From Nitrosarchaeum sp. (lineage in GTDB: Archaea > Thermoproteota > Nitrososphaeria > Nitrososphaerales > Nitrosopumilaceae), in NCBI GenBank assembly GCA_023264875.1, contig JAHFUX010000009.1:1-49999 (forward strand): 49,999 nt of DNA, written 5' to 3'. The notes below the pieces were generated by a model. That model was not told the origin of the DNA and ran no database searches. It worked only from the letters and a program-made list of their open reading frames with translations. A program made the position numbers and the translations under genes. Shown here piece by piece: positions 49,493-49,999 of this stretch (position 1 is its first letter; each line of letters begins with the position of its first letter).

Positions 49493-49999
49493 ATGGTCAA
49501 ATCAGCAAATAAAGAGTCTTACAATAAAATTTTCTCAAAGTTAAAAGAACATCATAAATGGTTTGAAAATTCTATTCCGCTAATTGCAAGTGAAAACATA
49601 CCAAGTCCAGCTGTAAGAGAGGCAATAATATCAGATTTTGGTAATAGATATGCTGAGGGTTGGCCTGGTGAGAGAGTCTATGCAGGATGTGTATACATTG
49701 ATGATGTTGAGTTTGAATGTATGAAACTTGCAAAGAAGTTGTACAAGGCTAAATTTGCAGATGTAAGACCTATTTCTGGTGTAGTTGCAAATCTTGCAGT
49801 ATATTCTGCTTTTACAAATCCAGGTGATGTAATGTTAGCACCTTCAATTCCTGCAGGAGGTCATATTTCTCATGGTAAAAAAGAACATTCAGGAACTGCA
49901 GGATTAGTTCATGGATTAGAAATTGAATTTTATCCATTTGATGCTGAAGAAATGACAATTGATGTTGATAAGACCAAACAAAAAGTTGAAGAGTTAAAA
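49493..49999 (+). CDS. glyA: Serine hydroxymethyltransferase (5' part, cut by window edge)
   Basis: 169 codons are present and the frame runs off the right edge. The N-terminus shows SHMT features: SIPLIASENIPSPAVREA, RYAEGWPGERVYAGC, and RPISGVVANLAVY, where the pyridoxal-phosphate contact residues lie; the catalytic Lys is beyond the edge. It interconverts serine and glycine using a folate or methanopterin C1 carrier. It is divergent from the thermosome gene with 107 bases between starts. Confidence 0.93.
   Translation, partial: MVKSANKESYNKIFSKLKEHHKWFENSIPLIASENIPSPAVREAIISDFGNRYAEGWPGERVYAGCVYIDDVEFECMKLAKKLYKAKFADVRPISGVVANLAVYSAFTNPGDVMLAPSIPAGGHISHGKKEHSGTAGLVHGLEIEFYPFDAEEMTIDVDKTKQKVEELK

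Noticed and set aside
1-49999. CRISPR arrays, insertion sequences, integrases, toxin-antitoxin or restriction genes
   Set aside because: No regularly spaced repeats, transposase motifs or nuclease/methylase defence pairs were seen; the lone methyltransferase at 164 is of the small-molecule type.

Overview
The window is a dense, AT-rich stretch of an archaeal chromosome. It looks like a Nitrosopumilus-type ammonia-oxidising thaumarchaeon (Nitrososphaerota). Archaeal markers are glycerol-1-phosphate dehydrogenase, a thermosome with a GGM tail, Rpo11 and TFS, PCNA, a GINS51-like subunit, aCPSF1, SepF, archaeal TyrRS, class I CCA-adding enzyme, RtcA, RNase Z and a TrmG10-type methylase. Cobamide genes (bluB, cbiH), frequent TTG/GTG starts and many small Cys-rich proteins fit the same group. 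The genus is an inference. No ammonia-oxidation gene, mobile element, CRISPR array, rRNA or phage region was seen. No gap between genes exceeds 300 bases; the longest is 15379-15624 (246 bases).

Layout. 1-12.4 kb: a truncated ORF, a methyltransferase, an M24 peptidase, a tRNA-thiolation-type ATP-pyrophosphatase, then sepF / aCPSF1 / psmB, egsA, an FKBP, a class V aminotransferase, NMN adenylyltransferase, rtcA, a CopD-like membrane protein and an LEA14-like anchored protein. 12.4-25.5 kb: tRNA-Val, bluB, an intron-bearing tRNA-Arg, a flavoprotein, many small exported or Cys-rich thaumarchaeal proteins, a cyclophilin, a PfkB kinase, a dUTPase-like protein, an MtrA-like protein paired with a DegT aminotransferase, small unknown regulators, tyrS and cbiH. 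25.5-35.8 kb: a secreted protein with a duplicated domain, lysC, then the information-processing run pcn-tfs-rpo11, unknown genes including a tandem pair of about 50-residue proteins, a dual-specificity phosphatase, AmrS, a cyclase, a RAM-domain protein, a degenerate RecA-like protein, a ferredoxin and a J-domain fusion. 36-42.4 kb: an RNA-centred block of prs-trmG10-rnz, the UPF0200/UPF0201 pair, thpR-cca-kinase, and a tRNA-Pro gene. 42.5-50 kb: an FAD oxidoreductase, an SDR, an AN1 zinc finger, GINS51, glnA, the thermosome and the start of glyA.

How it fits together. Most genes are housekeeping: tRNA 3'-end maturation and modification, transcription and mRNA 3'-end processing, proteasome and chaperones, nucleotide, amino-acid and cofactor supply. 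The less explained parts are the palindromes beside a small HTH gene, paired operator-like sites before the ferredoxin, the Cys-rich mini-proteins, the tandem mini-proteins at 30.5 kb, the stand-alone MtrA-like protein, and a genome-wide habit of convergent genes whose stop codons overlap or abut. I did not find a clear defence, secretion or mobile system. The best candidates for undescribed biology are listed as separate findings.
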